A stretch of DNA of 64,000 nt from Rhodocyclaceae bacterium (GTDB lineage: Bacteria; Pseudomonadota; Gammaproteobacteria; Burkholderiales; Rhodocyclaceae). The stretch covers positions 124,001 to 188,000 of the forward strand of contig JAHDYG010000001.1 in assembly GCA_023383815.1 (NCBI GenBank), written 5' to 3'. The notes below the pieces were generated by a model, which saw nothing but the letters and a program-made list of their open reading frames with translations, was not told the DNA's origin and searched no databases. The position numbers and the translations under genes were made by a program. Below are positions 29,747 through 40,341 of this stretch, piece after piece (the first letter of the stretch is position 1; every line of letters begins with the position of its first letter).

Positions 29747-30067
29747 ATGCTGCTGACCACCACGCCGTCCGTCGAAGGCCGGCCCATCCGAACCTATCAC
29801 GGCGTCGTGACGGGAGAAGCCATCATCGGTGCAAACGTCTTCAAGGACCTGTTCGCCGCCGTGCGGGATGTCGTCGGTGGTCGTGCCGGCGCATACGAGA
29901 AGACCCTGCGCTCCGCACGCGAGACCGCGCTCGCAGACATGGCCGACGCCGCCCGCCAGCTCGGCGCCAACGCGGTCGTCGGGATCGACATCGACTACGA
30001 AGTCCTGGGCGAGCGCAACGGAATGCTGATGGTCGCCGCAAGCGGTACCGCGGTATCCCTCGCCTGA
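29747..30067 (+). CDS. ybjQ: YbjQ/UPF0145 family protein
   Basis: A 106-residue YbjQ (UPF0145) protein. Family marks are [27 protein letters not shown], the helix [20 protein letters not shown] and [14 protein letters not shown]. These proteins form oligomeric rings; the function is unknown, although the domain is sometimes labelled heavy-metal-binding. GGAGGA lies seven bases before the ATG, and a CATAAT -10-like box is seen about 38 bases upstream without a good -35. It is 15 bases before the YbaK-type gene, probably the same transcript. Confidence 0.88.
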   Translation: MLLTTTPSVEGRPIRTYHGVVTGEAIIGANVFKDLFAAVRDVVGGRAGAYEKTLRSARETALADMADAARQLGANAVVGIDIDYEVLGERNGMLMVAASGTAVSLA

Positions 30068-30082
30068 CCGGATTCCAACCCG

Positions 30083-30565
30083 ATGAAACCCGCCCAGCAT
30101 CCCACCGCCCTGCGAACCCGCCAGCTCCTGCTCGAAAGAGCGTGCGACCGGCCAGTTGTCGAATTCGAGCAACCGACACGCACCAGCGCCGAGGCTGCTG
30201 CAGCGATCGGCTGCAGTGTCGCCGAGATCGCGAAATCGATCGTGTTCCGGGGCAAGCTCAGCGAGCAAGCGGTCATCGTGATCGCGAGCGGAGACAACCG
30301 TGTATGCGAAGCCAAGGTCGCCGCCCGGATCGGCGAGCCGATCGGGCGGGCCGATGCCGATTTCGTGCGCGAGGCCACCGGCTATGCGATCGGCGGCGTT
30401 GCGCCGCTCGGCCACGCGAAACCGGCAAAGCTCTTGCTCGATCAGGATCTGCAGCGCTTCGAAACCCTCTGGGCAGCCGCGGGCACGCCGTTCTCGGTGT
30501 TTCCGCTCAGCCCTTCGGAGCTCGCGATGCTCACTGGCGCAGCGTGGGCGGACGTGCGCAAGTAG
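30083..30565 (+). CDS. YbaK/EbsC-type aminoacyl-tRNA deacylase
   Basis: A 160-residue protein of the YbaK/ProX trans-editing superfamily, which hydrolyses misacylated tRNA such as Cys-tRNA(Pro) or Ala-tRNA(Pro). The conserved substrate-pocket Lys is in AEIAKSIVFRG, and the glycine-rich loop reads TGYAIGGVAPLGH. Which aminoacyl-tRNA is the target cannot be settled: the GGVAPLGH form fits the YeaK/PrdX-like and YbaK branches. It is convergent with the DUF938 gene. Confidence 0.85.
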   Translation: MKPAQHPTALRTRQLLLERACDRPVVEFEQPTRTSAEAAAAIGCSVAEIAKSIVFRGKLSEQAVIVIASGDNRVCEAKVAARIGEPIGRADADFVREATGYAIGGVAPLGHAKPAKLLLDQDLQRFETLWAAAGTPFSVFPLSPSELAMLTGAAWADVRK

Positions 30566-30604
30566 CCACTCTGGCGGATCCAGCCGATCGCGGCCGGCAT
30601 GCTT

Positions 30605-31210
30605 TCAGCGTTGGCGGAACACCAGGCTGAAGTTGTTGGCTGGCATGTCGATGATTTCTTCAAGATGAAAACCAGCCTTCCGCGCCTCGGCCTCAACGGT
30701 TTCGAGGTCGCGCACCGCAAAGCGCGCATCGACACCGCGCAGCCATTCGTCGAAACGCTCGTTGCTCGGTGCGGTATGCCTGCCGCGGCGCCGGTAGGGC
30801 CCATAGCAATAGATCACACCCCCCGCCCCCAGTACCCCCGCAGCCCCGTGGAACAGCGCCTGGGTGCTTTCGGGCGGCGAGAAATGCAGGACGTTGATCG
30901 CGAGCACGGCTTCGATCGCCCGCACAGGCCAGTCCTCCTGCATGAGACTCAGCCGAAGCGGCGGCAGGAGATTGGGCAGGCGGGCCTCGGCAACCCAGTC
31001 GGCAATCGAGTCGAGCGCCTCAGGGTCGGCATCGCTGGGCTGCCAGACCAGTTCGGGCAAATGGCGGGCAAAATGCACGGCATGCTCCCCGGAACCGCTG
31101 CCGATCTCCAGCACCATTCCCGTGGCTGGCAACACGCGGCGCAGGATCGGCAGGATGAAGTCGCGGTTGCGCGCAACGGAAGGTGCGAACTTGCGCCGGT
31201 CGCTGCTCAT
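30605..31210 (-). CDS. DUF938 SAM-dependent methyltransferase
   Basis: A 201-residue class I methyltransferase of the DUF938 family. Motif I is VLEIGSGSGEHAVHFA, the acidic motif II ends WQPSDADPEAL, and the LAINVLHFSPPEST segment is the family signature. The ATG at 31210 lies 13 bases after the hemB stop; the open frame begins inside hemB at 31255. The substrate is unknown. The MVLEIGSG core leaves little doubt on the fold. Confidence 0.87.
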   Translation of the reverse strand: MSSDRRKFAPSVARNRDFILPILRRVLPATGMVLEIGSGSGEHAVHFARHLPELVWQPSDADPEALDSIADWVAEARLPNLLPPLRLSLMQEDWPVRAIEAVLAINVLHFSPPESTQALFHGAAGVLGAGGVIYCYGPYRRRGRHTAPSNERFDEWLRGVDARFAVRDLETVEAEARKAGFHLEEIIDMPANNFSLVFRQR

Positions 31211-31223
31211 GCCGTGCAATCGT

Positions 31224-32300
<1,077 letters not shown>

Positions 32301-32330
32301 CTATCCCGAAGGCCGACCATCTTAGCAAAC

Positions 32331-32434
32331 GGATGGGTGATGCCATCCCCCGCTTTCCCTCCCTGAGCGGGTGCCTTCATTACAGGCGTTTCACCCCCGG
32401 GCTTTCTTCCCCTTGAGCCCGGGGTTTTCTTTTT
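32331..32434 (+). ncRNA. Candidate small RNA: serial hairpins ending in a rho-independent terminator
   Basis: On the plus strand four stem-loops follow one another. They are GGATGG/CCATCC (32331-32348), CCCGCT/AGCGGG with loop TTCCCTCCCTG (32349-32371), GCCT/AGGC (32373-32387), and a 9-bp CCCCGGGCT/AGCCCGGGG stem with loop TTCTTCCCCTTG (32395-32424). TTTTCTTTTT then follows. An extra TCGGGA/TCCCGA hairpin sits at 32294-32309. No plus-strand gene lies upstream, so the terminator serves no visible mRNA. The 3' half is antisense to the engB end. I find no consensus promoter. The C-rich loops could bind Shine-Dalgarno sequences; that is inference. Confidence 0.45.
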
Positions 32435-33093
32435 CCAGGTGTGCGCGCCACAGGCCCGGGAGTGGTTTCGATCCCCGGCGCAGCAGCTTCGACTGGCGGC
32501 GCGATGCCAAGCCAGCCCGATACCACCTCCTCCACCTCTTCGACTCCGGTCTTGTTCAGACTGGAAAAGAGCTGCACCGTCACCTGGGCGCCAAGGCCGA
32601 CCAGCGCACGTCGAACGAATGAAAGAGCCGCCGCCGCCTGATTGCGTGAAAGCTTGTCACTCTTGGTCAGCAGGATGTGGACCGGTCTACCAGTCGGGAC
32701 GAACCAGCCCAGCATCTGCTCGTCGAGCGGCGTGAGCGGATGGCGCGAATCCATGATGAGGACGAGGCCGGCGAGATTTTCGCGCTTTCTCAGATAGGTT
32801 TCCAGCAAGCCCTGCCACTGCCGCCGGATCGCCTCGGGGACCTTGGCATAACCGTAGCCGGGGAGGTCGACGAGCGCCGCGCCGCAGTTCAGGCGGAAGA
32901 AATTGATGAGCTGCGTACGGCCGGGGGTCTTGGATACGAATGCCAGCCGTGTGTGACCCGCCAGCGTATTGATTGCGCTCGATTTGCCGGCGTTCGACCG
33001 CCCGGCAAAGGCGATCTCGACCCCGGTCGGAGACGGTAACCCCGATGGCTTTGCGATCGAAGTCTCGAACTGGGCGTTTCGGAAAATCGGCAT
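32380..33093 (-). CDS. engB: Ribosome-biogenesis GTPase EngB (YsxC/YihA)
   Basis: A TRAFAC-class GTPase for large-subunit assembly. G1 is [11 protein letters not shown]2 the TPGRTQ switch, G3 [12 protein letters not shown]4 LLTKSDKL and G5 FSSLNKTG. I take ATG 33093 (237 residues); an ATG at 33123 is ten codons upstream. A Pro/Lys-rich tail of about 35 residues after the GTPase domain is longer than in E. coli. Its coding sequence overlaps the hairpins of the candidate small RNA on the other strand, which may explain its odd composition. Confidence 0.94.
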   Translation of the reverse strand: MPIFRNAQFETSIAKPSGLPSPTGVEIAFAGRSNAGKSSAINTLAGHTRLAFVSKTPGRTQLINFFRLNCGAALVDLPGYGYAKVPEAIRRQWQGLLETYLRKRENLAGLVLIMDSRHPLTPLDEQMLGWFVPTGRPVHILLTKSDKLSRNQAAAALSFVRRALVGLGAQVTVQLFSSLNKTGVEEVEEVVSGWLGIAPPVEAAAPGIETTPGPVARTPGKRKPRAQGEESPGVKRL

Positions 33094-33227
33094 GAACGGA
33101 AAGGCGTCCGGAAGTGCCTGCACGGGGCAGCGAAGCGGCCAGGACGCCGGATTCGATCGCGCAAGAATGAACTGTTGTTATAGAATACCAAGTTTGAGAC
33201 AACCGCTCACAGCTTTCTGAGGACACC

Positions 33228-33854
33228 ATGATCAAGCGTTCCCTGCTGCTCTCGCTGCTTCTTGCCACCGGCGGCCTCCAGGCCCAGGACCAGGCCCCCG
33301 ATCTTGCGAAGGCGCAACAGACCGCAGAGACCATTTGCGTAGGCTGCCACGGCGCCGACGGCAACAGCGCCCTGCCCGAAAACCCCAAGCTTGCCGGGCA
33401 GATCCCCGAGTACCTCTACAAGCAGATGAAGGAATACAAGTCCTGGGACGGCCAGCCGCCGGTTCGCGAGAATGCCGTGATGAACGCGATGATTGCCAGC
33501 CTCGAGGACGATGACATGAAGGCCATGGCCCATTACTTCGCCTCGCAGAAGCTTCAGCCTGCCTCCGCTGCAGCCATGCAGACGATCGAACAGGGACAGA
33601 AGATCTGGCGTGGCGGGATCGCGGAAAAAGGCGTGCCAGCCTGTGCCGCGTGCCACGGCCCGGCCGGCTCCGGCATGCCGTCCCAATACCCGCGTATTGC
33701 CGGCCAGTTCGCAGATTACACCTTCCAGCAGTTGAAGAATTTCCGCGATGGCATGCGCAAGAACGACGCGAACGAGATGATGCGCACGATCGCCCTGAAG
33801 ATGACCGATCCGGAAATGAAGGCGGTCGCCGACTACGCGGCCGGTCTGCGCTGA
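33228..33854 (+). CDS. Cytochrome c4 (diheme)
   Basis: A 208-residue periplasmic diheme cytochrome. The signal peptide is MIKRSLLLSLLLATGGLQA, and heme sites are CVGCH (37-41) and CAACH (139-143), each followed by the c4 pattern of a duplicated fold with PKLAGQ and PRIAGQ segments and distal Met candidates. c4 proteins donate electrons to terminal oxidases. It is divergent from engB, with a TATAGAAT -10-like box at 33179-33186. A strong terminator separates it from the ResB/CcsA genes that mature c-type cytochromes. Confidence 0.94.
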   Translation: MIKRSLLLSLLLATGGLQAQDQAPDLAKAQQTAETICVGCHGADGNSALPENPKLAGQIPEYLYKQMKEYKSWDGQPPVRENAVMNAMIASLEDDDMKAMAHYFASQKLQPASAAAMQTIEQGQKIWRGGIAEKGVPACAACHGPAGSGMPSQYPRIAGQFADYTFQQLKNFRDGMRKNDANEMMRTIALKMTDPEMKAVADYAAGLR

Positions 33855-33884
33855 TTCCCGGGATTCTCGCAATCTGAAGCATCA

Positions 33885-33911
33885 GGGGTGGCGCGTCCAC
33901 CCCGTTTTTTT
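33885..33911 (+). terminator. Rho-independent terminator after cytochrome c4
   Basis: GGGGTGG (33885-33891), loop CGCGT, CCACCCC (33897-33903), then GTTTTTTT. It lies 30 bases after the stop and ends 14 bases before the resB start, so resB may rely on read-through or its own promoter. Confidence 0.9.
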
Positions 33912-33925
33912 CGGCATCACGCTCC

Positions 33926-36019
33926 GTGGCCGCCACTGTCGAACCAGGAATCCGGATGCAACGCGGTACCGCTCGCGACCTGTTCGAACTGCTCAGTTCG
34001 ATGCGTTTTGCCATCAGCCTGCTCACGGCCCTGGGCATTGCATCGATCATCGGCACGGTGGTGCAGCAGAATGAGCCGTTCAACGCCTACCTGAACCAGT
34101 TCGGACCATTCTGGTTCCCGGTGTTCGAGACACTGGGTCTGTACTCGGTGTATAGCGCCCCGTGGTTTCTCGTGATCCTGGCGTTTCTGGTCCTGTCGAC
34201 GAGTCTGTGCATCGTCCGCCAGACTGCGCCGATGCTGCGCGAGATGCGCAGCTTCCGCGAGCGTGCCAGGGAGGTTTCGCTCAGACAGTTCGCGCACCGC
34301 AGCGAGTTCTCCTGTTCGCTGCACGCGGACGACGCACTCGCCCGAATCGAAGACTACGCACGCGCGAACGGCTTCGCGGCGCGCACCGATCGGCGCCCGG
34401 ACGCCGTGCTGGTCGCCGCCCGCCAGGGAAGCCTCAGCCGCTCGGGATACTTTCTCGCCCATGGCGCGATCGTGCTGATCTGTGTCGGCGGCCTTCTCGA
34501 TGGCGACTTGCCGCTGCGGGCACAGCTTGCCTTCGGTGCCAAGTCCAGCACAAGCGCCGGACAGCTGATCGCGGACATTCCCGAGTCATCGCGCCTGCCG
34601 GAAAGCAACTGGAGCTTCCGCGGCAACGTGTTCGTACCCGAAGGGCGGTCGAACCGCTACGCGGTGCTGCGACTCGACGATGGCATCCTGCTGCAGACCT
34701 TGCCGTTCTCGATCGCGCTGGAGAAGTTCCATATCGAGCACTACGACAACGGAAGCCCGAGCCGCTTCGCGAGCGATCTCACGATCACCGACGTGGAGAC
34801 CGGACAGTCGTTCTCGCATACGCTCGAGGTGAACCGTCCGCTGTTCCACCACGGCATCGCAATCTACCAGTCCGGATTCGAGGACGGCGGCTCCAGCCTG
34901 CGCTTGCGCGCACACAGTCTGCTCCCCGGACATCCGGCCCGGCAGCAGGACATTGCAGGCGCGATCGGCGACGTGCTGCCACTTTCCGACAAGGGCTACG
35001 CGCACACGCTGGAACTGACCGAGTTCCGTGCCTTCACGGTAGAAGACGTGGTGCCCGACCCGGACCAGGAAGCTCGGCAGGGTTCGGTCCTGACACAGGT
35101 GCAGCGCCAGCTCGGCAGCGGTGCCGGTGCTCCCGCGGACAAGGCGATGCGCAATCTGGGGCCGAGTTTCGTCTTCCGGCTGCGTGACGAAGCCGGACAG
35201 GCCCGCGAGTTCCACAACTACATGATGCCGGTCGAGCGCGACGGAGCCTGGGTCGTCCTGTCGGGTGTGCGCGACAGCGCCGCCGAGGAGTTTGCCTATC
35301 TTCGCCTGCCGCTCGACGAGGATGGCCGGCTCGAAACGTGGTTCAGCCTTCACGGTCTCGTCTTCGATCCGGCACGTCACGAGCAGATCGCGTCCCGTTT
35401 CGCCGAACGCAGCCTGCCGGGGGCCGACGAGGCGACGCGCACCCGTCTGACCGCAACCGCACGCCACGTTCTCGATCTTTTTGCCGAGCGCGGCTACGAA
35501 ACCGTCGCCCGCTTCATCGAAACGACGGTTCCCTCCGACGAACGCGAGCGCGCGCTCGACCTCTTCCTGAAGATTCTCAATGGGCTGGTGTGGGAAGCCT
35601 GGGCGATCCAGCACGAGCAATCCGGGCGCGAAGCACCGATTCTGGACGAGGCGCGAGCCCGCTACCTGAGCAACGCGACGACGGCACTGTCCGACAGCCT
35701 CCTCTATGGCGCACCGCTGTACCTCCAGTTGCTGGACTTCACACAGCGCCAGGCCACCGTGCTGCAGGTCACCCGCTCGCCAGGCAAGGCAGTGGTGTAC
35801 GCCGGCTTCCTGTTGCTGATCCTGGGTATTTTTGCGATGCTCTACATCCGCGAGCGCAGACTGTTCGTCCTGTTGAAGAACAACGGCGACGTACTCGTCG
35901 CCCTGTCCTCGAACCGCAGGACCGTGGACGTCGACGAGCATTTCGGACGCCACGTCGACGCCTTGCGCCTCATTCTCGACCCGGCCTTCGCGCCGGACAC
36001 GCCGGCGATGCCCCGATGA
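33926..36019 (+). CDS. resB: Cytochrome c biogenesis protein ResB (CcsB)
   Basis: ResB is one half of the system II heme-delivery and ligation complex in the inner membrane. The protein has 697 residues: three N-terminal membrane helices (FAISLLTALGIASIIGTVV, WFLVILAFLVLSTSLCIV, FLAHGAIVLICVGGLL), a large periplasmic domain and a fourth helix near residues 615-635 (AGFLLLILGIFAMLYI). The start is given as ATG 33926 (MAATVEPG), but an internal Met 11 codons on (MQRGTARDLFELL) matches family N termini as well. It overlaps ccsA by four bases. Confidence 0.92.
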   Translation: MAATVEPGIRMQRGTARDLFELLSSMRFAISLLTALGIASIIGTVVQQNEPFNAYLNQFGPFWFPVFETLGLYSVYSAPWFLVILAFLVLSTSLCIVRQTAPMLREMRSFRERAREVSLRQFAHRSEFSCSLHADDALARIEDYARANGFAARTDRRPDAVLVAARQGSLSRSGYFLAHGAIVLICVGGLLDGDLPLRAQLAFGAKSSTSAGQLIADIPESSRLPESNWSFRGNVFVPEGRSNRYAVLRLDDGILLQTLPFSIALEKFHIEHYDNGSPSRFASDLTITDVETGQSFSHTLEVNRPLFHHGIAIYQSGFEDGGSSLRLRAHSLLPGHPARQQDIAGAIGDVLPLSDKGYAHTLELTEFRAFTVEDVVPDPDQEARQGSVLTQVQRQLGSGAGAPADKAMRNLGPSFVFRLRDEAGQAREFHNYMMPVERDGAWVVLSGVRDSAAEEFAYLRLPLDEDGRLETWFSLHGLVFDPARHEQIASRFAERSLPGADEATRTRLTATARHVLDLFAERGYETVARFIETTVPSDERERALDLFLKILNGLVWEAWAIQHEQSGREAPILDEARARYLSNATTALSDSLLYGAPLYLQLLDFTQRQATVLQVTRSPGKAVVYAGFLLLILGIFAMLYIRERRLFVLLKNNGDVLVALSSNRRTVDVDEHFGRHVDALRLILDPAFAPDTPAMPR

Positions 36020-37158
36020 ACGAACTCGCACATCGCCCTGGCTCCATGCCGGGGTTCAGATCCGCAGCGCTGGACTGGCTCTATCTGGCTGCGCTGCTCT
36101 CCGGCGCCGCCCTGGCGCTGGTCCGCTACGGCAGTCACATGGACGGCTACGATACCGCCATCCTGATCATCCACGTACCGCTCCTGACCGCGGTCGGGTG
36201 GCACTGGAAGCCGTTCCGCGGCTTCGCAGCCACCGTCGCGCTGCTTGCGCTGGCAGCGATCGCGCTGTATCAGGGCGACCTCGCGCGCGCCGACCAGACC
36301 TTTGCGCTGAAGTACCTGATCTCGAGCCAGACCGCGATCATGTGGATGAGCGCCCTGGTCTTCATCGCAACGGGAGCCTATTGGCTCGGACTGATCGCGG
36401 GGGCCGACTTTGCCGAGAGAACCGGAAGTGCGCTGACCTGGGTCGCGGTCGCAATGGGTACCACCGGACTGCTTGTGCGCTGGTACGAATCCTATCTGCT
36501 CGGACCGGAGATCGGCTACATCCCGATCAGCAATCTGTACGAAGTCTTCGTGCTGTTCTGCCTGATCACCATGCTGCTCTACCTCTACTACGAAACCCGC
36601 TACGGCACCCGCAGGATGGGCGCATTCGTGATGGTGATCGTATCGGCCGCGGTCGGATTCCTGCTCTGGTACGCCTTTTCGCGTGGCGCCCACGAGATCC
36701 AGCCCCTGATTCCGGCCCTCCAGTCATACTGGATGAAAGTGCACGTTCCGGCCAACTTCGTCGGCTACGGTGCGTTCGCCCTTGCCGCGATGATCGGCAT
36801 CGCCCGCCTGCTCGCCGGACGCGGCATTCTCGCAGCGCGCCTGCCGGCCGAACGCATCCTCGAAGACGTCATGTACCGCGCCATCGCGATCGGCTTCGCG
36901 TTCTTCACGATCGCCACGGTACTCGGCGCGCTGTGGGCCGCAGAAGCCTGGGGAACCTACTGGCAATGGGATCCGAAGGAGACCTGGGCACTCATCGTCT
37001 GGCTCAACTACGCCGCCTGGCTGCACATGCGACTGACCGGCGGACTGCGCGGCGCGATGCTCGCCTGGTGGGCGGTCATCGGGCTCGCGGTCACGACTTT
37101 CGCCTTCGTTGGCGTCAACATGTTCCTGACCGGCCTGCACTCGTACGGATCACTGTGA
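36016..37158 (+). CDS. ccsA: Cytochrome c biogenesis protein CcsA (CcsB/CycK-like)
   Basis: CcsA is the heme-handling partner of ResB in system II maturation. The 380-residue integral membrane protein has about eight helices. The tryptophan-rich WWD motif is WGTYWQWDPKETWALIVWL in the C-terminal third, and conserved His residues flank it (KVHVPANFVGYG; WLHMRLTGG). ATG 36016 overlaps the resB stop. The first helix and a long KYLISSQTAIMWMSA segment match betaproteobacterial homologues. Confidence 0.94.
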   Translation: MNELAHRPGSMPGFRSAALDWLYLAALLSGAALALVRYGSHMDGYDTAILIIHVPLLTAVGWHWKPFRGFAATVALLALAAIALYQGDLARADQTFALKYLISSQTAIMWMSALVFIATGAYWLGLIAGADFAERTGSALTWVAVAMGTTGLLVRWYESYLLGPEIGYIPISNLYEVFVLFCLITMLLYLYYETRYGTRRMGAFVMVIVSAAVGFLLWYAFSRGAHEIQPLIPALQSYWMKVHVPANFVGYGAFALAAMIGIARLLAGRGILAARLPAERILEDVMYRAIAIGFAFFTIATVLGALWAAEAWGTYWQWDPKETWALIVWLNYAAWLHMRLTGGLRGAMLAWWAVIGLAVTTFAFVGVNMFLTGLHSYGSL

Positions 37159-37186
37159 AGCGATCCTCCGATCGACCTCCACAAGG

Positions 37187-38443
37187 ATGAAGGACATGGC
37201 CAGTGCCACGACATCCGCCCAAGCACCGCACAGCCTGAGCGTCGAGCAGGCCCGGCGTGCGATTCTTGATCGTCTTGCGCCCGTGAGCGGCTGGGAGCGT
37301 GTTTCGGTGCGCGACGCGCTCGGTCGCATCCTGGCCGAGGATGTCCTTGCGCCGTGCAACGTCCCGGCCCACGATAACTCGGCGATGGATGGCTATGCCG
37401 TGCGGCACGCCGATCTGCGCACCGACGGCGAAACCGGCCTGACGATCGTCGGCACCGCCTTCGCGGGGCGTCCGTTCTCGGGCATGGTCGGTGCAGGACA
37501 GGCGGTTCGCATCATGACGGGGGCTCCGATTCCGCAGGGCGCCGACACGATCGTGGTGCAGGAGGCCGTCCGGCTGGAAGCGAGCCGGGTCATCATCCCA
37601 CCTGGGCAGGACGCTTTCCAGAACCTGCGCCGTGCCGGTGAGGATCTTGCGCTGGGTGGGGTTGCGCTGCCCGCGGGCAAGCGCTGCGGCCCCGTCGAAC
37701 TCGGTTTGATCGCCTCACTCGGGCTCGCCGAGGTGGTCGTCTACCGGCGGTTGCGCGTCACCTACCTATCGACCGGGGACGAGATCGCCTCGATCGGCAG
37801 GCCGCTTGCCCCCGGCGAGGTCTACGACAGCAACCGGTACACGCTCTTCGGGGTACTGACCCGACTCGACTGCGAACTGCTCGATCTTGGAGTCGTGCGC
37901 GATGAACCGCAGGCGCTGGAAGCCACCTTGCGCGACGCTGCGGCAAACTCCGACGTGATTCTCACGAGCGGCGGGGTTTCGGTCGGGGAAGCCGACTTCA
38001 TCCGCGAGATCCTCAATCGCCTCGGCGAGGTCGCGTTCTGGAAGATCGACATCAAGCCCGGCCGTCCGATGGCGTTCGGACGCATCGGAAACGCCTGGAT
38101 GTTCGGCCTTCCCGGCAACCCGGTCGCGGTACTCGTCACCTGGTTCCAGTTCGTTCACGACGCGCTGCTTACCTTGGCGGGCGCCCATCCGCTTCCGGTC
38201 CTGCACAGTTTTCAGGTCGTCTGCATCGAAGACATCCCGAAGCGGCCCGGGCGCCGCGAGTTCCTGCGCGGCCGCCTGGTGCGCGCCCCGGAGGGGCTTC
38301 ACGTGGAGGTTGCGGGTGCACAGGGTTCGGGCGTACTGCGCTCGATGTCGGACGCCGACTGCTTCATCGTGCTGCCCGAAGAGTGTGCCGGCGTGCATGC
38401 CGGACAACCGGTCACCGTGCAGCCGTTCGAAGGGCTCTTCTGA
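37187..38443 (+). CDS. moeA: Molybdopterin molybdenumtransferase MoeA
   Basis: MoeA inserts molybdate into adenylylated molybdopterin to make Moco. It has 418 residues. N-terminal [16 protein letters not shown], the MPT-binding [12 protein letters not shown] with catalytic Asp, and [12 protein letters not shown] near the C-terminal domain IV junction are typical. Two ATGs (37187 and 37196) share an AAGGA region; the second is better spaced. The gene follows ccsA by 28 bases. It suggests molybdoenzymes such as nitrate reductase in the host, which the window does not show. Confidence 0.95.
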   Translation: MKDMASATTSAQAPHSLSVEQARRAILDRLAPVSGWERVSVRDALGRILAEDVLAPCNVPAHDNSAMDGYAVRHADLRTDGETGLTIVGTAFAGRPFSGMVGAGQAVRIMTGAPIPQGADTIVVQEAVRLEASRVIIPPGQDAFQNLRRAGEDLALGGVALPAGKRCGPVELGLIASLGLAEVVVYRRLRVTYLSTGDEIASIGRPLAPGEVYDSNRYTLFGVLTRLDCELLDLGVVRDEPQALEATLRDAAANSDVILTSGGVSVGEADFIREILNRLGEVAFWKIDIKPGRPMAFGRIGNAWMFGLPGNPVAVLVTWFQFVHDALLTLAGAHPLPVLHSFQVVCIEDIPKRPGRREFLRGRLVRAPEGLHVEVAGAQGSGVLRSMSDADCFIVLPEECAGVHAGQPVTVQPFEGLF

Positions 38444-38498
38444 ACGACACCGCCGCCCGGGCCGCAAGACTGCAAGCAAACTCACTGGAGATGCCCCG

Positions 38499-39161
38499 AT
38501 GAAGCAGGACGAACTCAAGAAGGCTGCCGCGCTTGCCGCACTGGAATATGTCGAGGAAGGCAGCATCGTCGGGGTCGGCACCGGGTCGACCGTCAATCAT
38601 TTCATCGACGGACTGGTCAACCTGCGCGAACGCATCACCGGCGCCGTTTCCAGTTCCGAGGCCAGCACACGCCGGCTGGCACGACACGGAATTCCGGTCA
38701 TCGACCTCAATGAAGTCACCGACCTGCCGGTGTACATCGACGGCGCCGACGAGATCGATCCCGCACTGTGCATGATCAAGGGAGGCGGCGGCGCGCTCAC
38801 CCGCGAGAAGATCGTCGCGGCCGTCGCGACCCGTTTCATCTGCATCTGCGATTCGAGCAAGCAGGTCGGCACGCTGGGCGCGTTCCCGCTGCCCGTCGAA
38901 GTCATCCCGATGGCGCGTGCCTACGTGATGCGCGAACTTGCTGCGCTGGGCGGACGACCGGTCGTGCGTCCGGACTTCGTCACCGACAACGGCAACGTGA
39001 TCATCGACCTGCACGGACTGCGCATCGCAGCGCCGGTCGCGCTCGAAGAGGAAATCAACCAGATCCCGGGCGTGGTCACCAACGGACTGTTTGCCCGTCG
39101 CGGCGCCGACGTGCTGCTGCTCGCGACACAGACCGGCGTCGAGCGCCACCTGCACCGCTGA
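38499..39161 (+). CDS. rpiA: Ribose-5-phosphate isomerase A
   Basis: RpiA interconverts ribose 5-phosphate and ribulose 5-phosphate. The 220-residue protein carries [23 protein letters not shown] (catalytic Asp), [11 protein letters not shown] (catalytic Lys) and GNVIIDL. A GGAG sits about eight bases before ATG 38499; the open frame starts far upstream inside moeA. Its ribulose 5-phosphate is the substrate of the phosphoribulokinase at 47026. Confidence 0.97.
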   Translation: MKQDELKKAAALAALEYVEEGSIVGVGTGSTVNHFIDGLVNLRERITGAVSSSEASTRRLARHGIPVIDLNEVTDLPVYIDGADEIDPALCMIKGGGGALTREKIVAAVATRFICICDSSKQVGTLGAFPLPVEVIPMARAYVMRELAALGGRPVVRPDFVTDNGNVIIDLHGLRIAAPVALEEEINQIPGVVTNGLFARRGADVLLLATQTGVERHLHR

Positions 39162-39249
39162 GTCCGCAGCCGACCGCTTCACGAAGGCCTGCTGCAACAA
39201 AACCTTCATCAACCCCTGCTAGTCTGCACACTTCGGAACTCACCAGACG

Positions 39250-39975
39250 ATGAAGATGAACAAGCACACCTACTCGCACTTCGATACCGAGCTGGAGCAC
39301 CTGCAGACGCGGGTCGTGCTGATGGGGGAAAAGGTCTGCGAGCAGGTCACCAAAGCCTTCGATGCCCTCGCAAAGAACGACCCAACCCTGATCGAGGAAG
39401 TGCTCGTCGTCGAAAAGGCCGTGAACCAGGAAGAGGTCGCGCTCGACGAGATCTGCATCCAGCTCATCGCGCGCCATTCGCCGACCGCAGTCGACCTGCG
39501 GCTTCTGATGACGATCATGCAGATGGTCACGGATCTCGAACGGGTCGGCGACGAGGCCAAGAAGATCGCCAAGGCAGCTCGCCCGATCATCGAGTCCGAA
39601 GCCTCGTTCGTACCGAAAGTCGAGCTGCGCTACGTGGTCGGACTCGCGATCGGGATGCTGCGCAGCGCCCTCGACGCCTTCGTTCGCCACGATCTCGCGG
39701 CTGCAGCCGCGATCGTCAAGCAGGACAAGGAAGTCGATGCCATCTTCAAGGGCATCATGCGCCAGCTCGCGACCTTCATGATGGAGGATCCGAGGCTGAT
39801 CACCCGCTCGCTCGACGTGCTGTTCATCGCCAAGTCGATCGAGCGCATCGGCGATCACGCGACCAACATCGCCGAGTACGTCGTCTACCTGGTCAAGGGA
39901 CGCAACGTGCGCCACGCGAGCATCGATGCGATGGAACGGGAAGCCAGGGAAGAAGAGGACGGCGGCGAGGCCTGA
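39250..39975 (+). CDS. phoU: Phosphate transport regulator PhoU
   Basis: PhoU represses the Pho regulon by coupling the Pst transporter to PhoR. It has 241 residues as two three-helix bundle repeats, each with an E/DxxxD metal-binding patch (DLERVGDEAKKIA and SIERIGDHATNIAEYV). There are no pst or phoBR genes next to it, so it is isolated in this window, although a polyphosphate kinase of the PPK2 family lies 3.3 kb downstream. I see no Pho box in the 88 bases upstream. Confidence 0.95.
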   Translation: MKMNKHTYSHFDTELEHLQTRVVLMGEKVCEQVTKAFDALAKNDPTLIEEVLVVEKAVNQEEVALDEICIQLIARHSPTAVDLRLLMTIMQMVTDLERVGDEAKKIAKAARPIIESEASFVPKVELRYVVGLAIGMLRSALDAFVRHDLAAAAAIVKQDKEVDAIFKGIMRQLATFMMEDPRLITRSLDVLFIAKSIERIGDHATNIAEYVVYLVKGRNVRHASIDAMEREAREEEDGGEA

Positions 39976-40025
39976 CCTTCACCACCCAGGCGCTGCGCCG
40001 CGACAACTGACCAGGGCCGTACCCT

Positions 40026-40056
40026 GCGGCCGGACGACGCTCCCGCCGTCGGCCGC
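40026..40056. terminator. Possible bidirectional terminator between phoU and yggX
   Basis: GCGGCC-G-GACG pairs with CGTC-GGCCGC (one bulged G) around a ten-base loop, between two convergent genes. There is no poly-T on either side, so this is a hairpin of uncertain function. Confidence 0.35.
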
Positions 40057-40064
40057 ATCGGATC

Positions 40065-40337
40065 TCAGTTCGACGGGGGGACGTAGCCGCCGATCTGGTC
40101 GGCTCCCTCGCCGAAGAAGTGCTTTTCCATCTGCTCGGCAAGATACTTGCGCGCGCGTGCATCCATCAGGTTCAGGCGGTTCTCGTTGATCAGCATGGTC
40201 TGATACTTCACCCACTGCTGCCAGGCCTCCTTCGAGACGTTCTCGAAGATCCGCTTGCCGAGCGCCCCCGGGATCGGGGGCACGTCCAGCGCTTCCGCCT
40301 CGCGCCCGAGCTTGACGCAATTCACCATACGGGCCAT
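40065..40337 (-). CDS. yggX: Fe(2+)-trafficking protein YggX
   Basis: A 90-residue YggX protein, thought to protect Fe-S clusters and handle iron under oxidative stress. It begins [17 protein letters not shown] with the conserved Cys, followed by [20 protein letters not shown] and the basic C-terminal helix. ATG 40337 follows the diguanylate cyclase stop by four bases; the longer open frame runs back into that gene. It is the last gene of argA-cyclase-yggX. Confidence 0.93.
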   Translation of the reverse strand: MARMVNCVKLGREAEALDVPPIPGALGKRIFENVSKEAWQQWVKYQTMLINENRLNLMDARARKYLAEQMEKHFFGEGADQIGGYVPPSN

Positions 40338-40341
40338 CTCA

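Noticed and set aside
39162-39249. Pho box upstream of phoU
   Set aside because: The gap has no pair of CTGTCAT-like repeats at the right spacing, so phosphate control cannot be claimed from sequence.
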